The notes beneath the pieces are model-generated. The model was given only the letters and a program-made list of their open reading frames with translations, searched no databases and was not told the DNA's origin. A stretch of DNA of 6,712 nucleotides, from the NCBI GenBank assembly GCA_027618625.1, contig JAQCER010000197.1, positions 1 to 6,712 on the forward strand. The letters are read 5' to 3'. Shown here in pieces: positions 5,324 through 6,712 of this stretch. The position numbers and the translations under genes are program-made. The DNA is from Verrucomicrobiota bacterium. GTDB lineage: Bacteria > Verrucomicrobiota > Verrucomicrobiia > Verrucomicrobiales > DEV007. Position 1 is the stretch's first letter. Each line of letters begins with the position of its first letter.

Positions 5324-6286
5324 CTAAGGAACGATCCAAGTATCGTTGGCGAGTTTCAAGACTTTCAGCTGCCGATCTCCGTTCCCCTCGAACGCGAGAT
5401 TAAGAATCAATGCACGTTCGGGGCCGGTTTGCATCAGTTGTGACAATGCTTTCGCGTCCGCATGGTCCGCCGCATACCAGGCGTAGGCGATAGAGTCCGA
5501 ATTGGGGTACGTCAGTTTGAGCGAACGCCACTTGGTACTGTCCGAAAAGGCTCCGGTGTATTGATCAGACGGAGTCACATGCACCCTCCAGTCGAGCGGG
5601 GTGTCAGGCCGAAGATTCAGGAACGTTTCCCACTCCATGGGATTGTAGCCAACTGACGATTCCCAGTCGATCAGGTAGCGTTGGCCTTCGGCCATCACGG
5701 TGAAATTCTGGCGGGTGCTGTCGTTGTAAAGTGCCTGCGCAACAAAGAACTGGTAGCGTTGCGAATCGGTCTTGGTGATCATCGTGTAGTCGACTACGCG
5801 GCGTCCTGGAACTCCGGGTTCGCGGCGATAGAATTCTTCCATGCGTCTGCGCGACTGCTCAGGGTGCCGGACAAAGGCAAGTTGAGTGTCGGGACCGTCT
5901 GCTTCGACAAAACCACTGATCGTCGCATGAATGGCAGCGATCTCTTCATCCGGGCTCAGCCTGGCCCGCTCCGATTTCCTTCCTTCCGAGGTCGCGATGG
6001 CGCTGCCTTTGGATGATGCCAGCTGCAGGAAGTAGTAGCCAACGCCCACTGCAAGAACAGCCCCGGCAATGGCAGCCATCACCATTGGCGAGACAAGCCA
6101 CGCTGTCCTCTCACTGGCATTGGTCCAGGTGGCGAATCGGGGGACTTCACGCTCTTTCTCAAGTCTCAGGTCGAGCAGGTTTTCATAGAGTGGCTTCGAG
6201 CGATTGAAGCGCAGGTCTTCAAGCCGCTTCGCTGTTGCTGCGTCTTCCTGCGCGTCGGGAGTCGGCACGTTACTCAGGTCGGTCAT
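5324..6286 (-). CDS. Single-pass membrane protein of unknown function
   Basis: This is a 320-residue protein that I do not recognise as a named family. It has a charged N-terminal part (1-62; acidic early, with KRLEDLRFNRSKPLYENLLDLRLEKE-like content at 20-45), one membrane helix (about 64-87, SPMVMAAIAGAVLAVGVGYY), and a soluble C-terminal domain (about 110-320) rich in W, Y and F. The part EFYRREPGVPGRRVVDYTMI (151-170) and the segment up to LNLRPDTPLDWRVHV (about 243-257) look like an ordered alpha+beta fold. With no signal peptidase site, it is probably anchored with its N-terminus in the cytoplasm and its large domain outside. The ATG at 6286 lies inside the end of coaBC (17-bp overlap), so the two are co-transcribed and probably coupled. 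It ends one base from the convergent protease stop. NTF2-like or SnoaL-like folds are possible but not demonstrated. Confidence 0.8.
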   Translation of the reverse strand: MTDLSNVPTPDAQEDAATAKRLEDLRFNRSKPLYENLLDLRLEKEREVPRFATWTNASERTAWLVSPMVMAAIAGAVLAVGVGYYFLQLASSKGSAIATSEGRKSERARLSPDEEIAAIHATISGFVEADGPDTQLAFVRHPEQSRRRMEEFYRREPGVPGRRVVDYTMITKTDSQRYQFFVAQALYNDSTRQNFTVMAEGQRYLIDWESSVGYNPMEWETFLNLRPDTPLDWRVHVTPSDQYTGAFSDSTKWRSLKLTYPNSDSIAYAWYAADHADAKALSQLMQTGPERALILNLAFEGNGDRQLKVLKLANDTWIVP

Positions 6287-6712
6287 GGCGTTTAGAAGTG
6301 GGCTCTTCTCGTTCTACAATGCGGATGATCTCAATTCCAATTGCCAATTTGCTCGTCAGACCGATCTCTTGAGTCCTGCCATCGGCGAAATAAATGGTTA
6401 CCGCGTTCTGATCCGCGTCGAAGCCAATCCCCGGCCGTGAAACGTCATTCGCAATGATGATGTCACAACCTTTGCGTTGCAGTTTCTCCCGCGCGTAGCA
6501 TTCGACATCGGTCGTCTCCGCAGCGAATCCGACTAACATTCCCCGAAACTCGAAAATGCTGCGGGCACTTCCCAGGATGTCCTGCGTCTTCTCCAGTGCC
6601 AGTGTCATCGTGTCGCTGGACTTTTTGATTTTCTCCGTGGCGACAGTGACCGGGCGATAGTCGGCCACCGCGGCCGTCATGATCGCGACATCGACCGCAC
6701 CGATTCGATGCG
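6270..6712 (-). CDS. coaBC: CoaBC (Dfp), C-terminal CoaB part
   Basis: This is the last 146 codons of a leftward gene that begins beyond the right edge. It is the phosphopantothenoylcysteine synthetase (CoaB) half of the bifunctional coenzyme A biosynthesis enzyme, which joins phosphopantothenate to cysteine using CTP; the CoaC decarboxylase half would be upstream. The visible protein opens IGAVDVAIMTAAVADYRP, the conserved nucleotide-binding A-A-V-A-D-Y/W motif, followed by EKIKK with the conserved lysine. Then come RGMLVGFAAET, YAREKLQRKGCDIIIANDVS and a C-terminal GIEIIRIVE. Internal ATG 6680 is not the start because the frame is open to the edge and continues the family alignment. The tail (EREEPTSKRHDRPE) is non-conserved and overlaps the start of the next gene by 17 bp. 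Identity is very sure; whether the CoaC domain is fused cannot be seen. Confidence 0.94.
   Translation of the reverse strand, partial: HRIGAVDVAIMTAAVADYRPVTVATEKIKKSSDTMTLALEKTQDILGSARSIFEFRGMLVGFAAETTDVECYAREKLQRKGCDIIIANDVSRPGIGFDADQNAVTIYFADGRTQEIGLTSKLAIGIEIIRIVEREEPTSKRHDRPE

Noticed and set aside
5681..6016. A 111-codon plus-strand open frame within the 320-residue membrane protein gene
   Set aside because: It lies wholly antisense to a longer frame with a membrane helix and a coupled start, and shows no family features of its own.

Overview
The window looks like a stretch of a Verrucomicrobiota chromosome. This is an inference: the first 65 residues of the alanyl-tRNA synthetase read like verrucomicrobial AlaS, there is a secreted metalloprotease with a PEP-CTERM sorting tail, and most genes lack a clear Shine-Dalgarno sequence. 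Housekeeping genes are interleaved with small accessory modules. There is no rRNA, tRNA, CRISPR array, transposase or insertion sequence that I can see.

Layout from left to right. The 5' end of alaS runs leftward off the window edge (1-196). Next is a small membrane-protein reading frame that seems to be split between two frames (310-623). A leftward vapB-vapC type II toxin-antitoxin pair follows (1395 down to 694), with a perfect 7-bp hairpin upstream of vapB. A 232-bp divergent intergenic region then carries two dyad symmetries and a plausible promoter. It leads into a rightward three-gene operon (1628-3259): an SPFH/stomatin-like membrane protein, a membrane-anchored bacterial PH-domain protein and an Arc-type ribbon-helix-helix protein. 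Converging on it is an inositol-monophosphatase-family gene (4042 down to 3284). Diverging from that is a PEP-CTERM metalloprotease gene (4275-5322), whose reading frame is broken by an apparent 4-bp tandem duplication. It converges, with one base between stop codons, on a leftward pair: the end of coaBC, which enters from the right edge, and a 320-residue single-pass membrane protein of unknown function. The start of the latter overlaps the end of coaBC by 17 bp.

How the genes may work together. VapB (AbrB fold) should neutralise VapC (PIN nuclease) and autoregulate. The SPFH-PH-RHH trio is the most interesting unit. Two membrane proteins of scaffold-like families are tightly coupled to a small DNA-binding-type protein, so the trio could link a membrane microdomain to transcription, possibly of its own operon through the upstream dyads. 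AlaS, the phosphatase and CoaBC are ordinary metabolic genes. The protease is a surface or secreted protein that is not translated full-length from the sequence as written.
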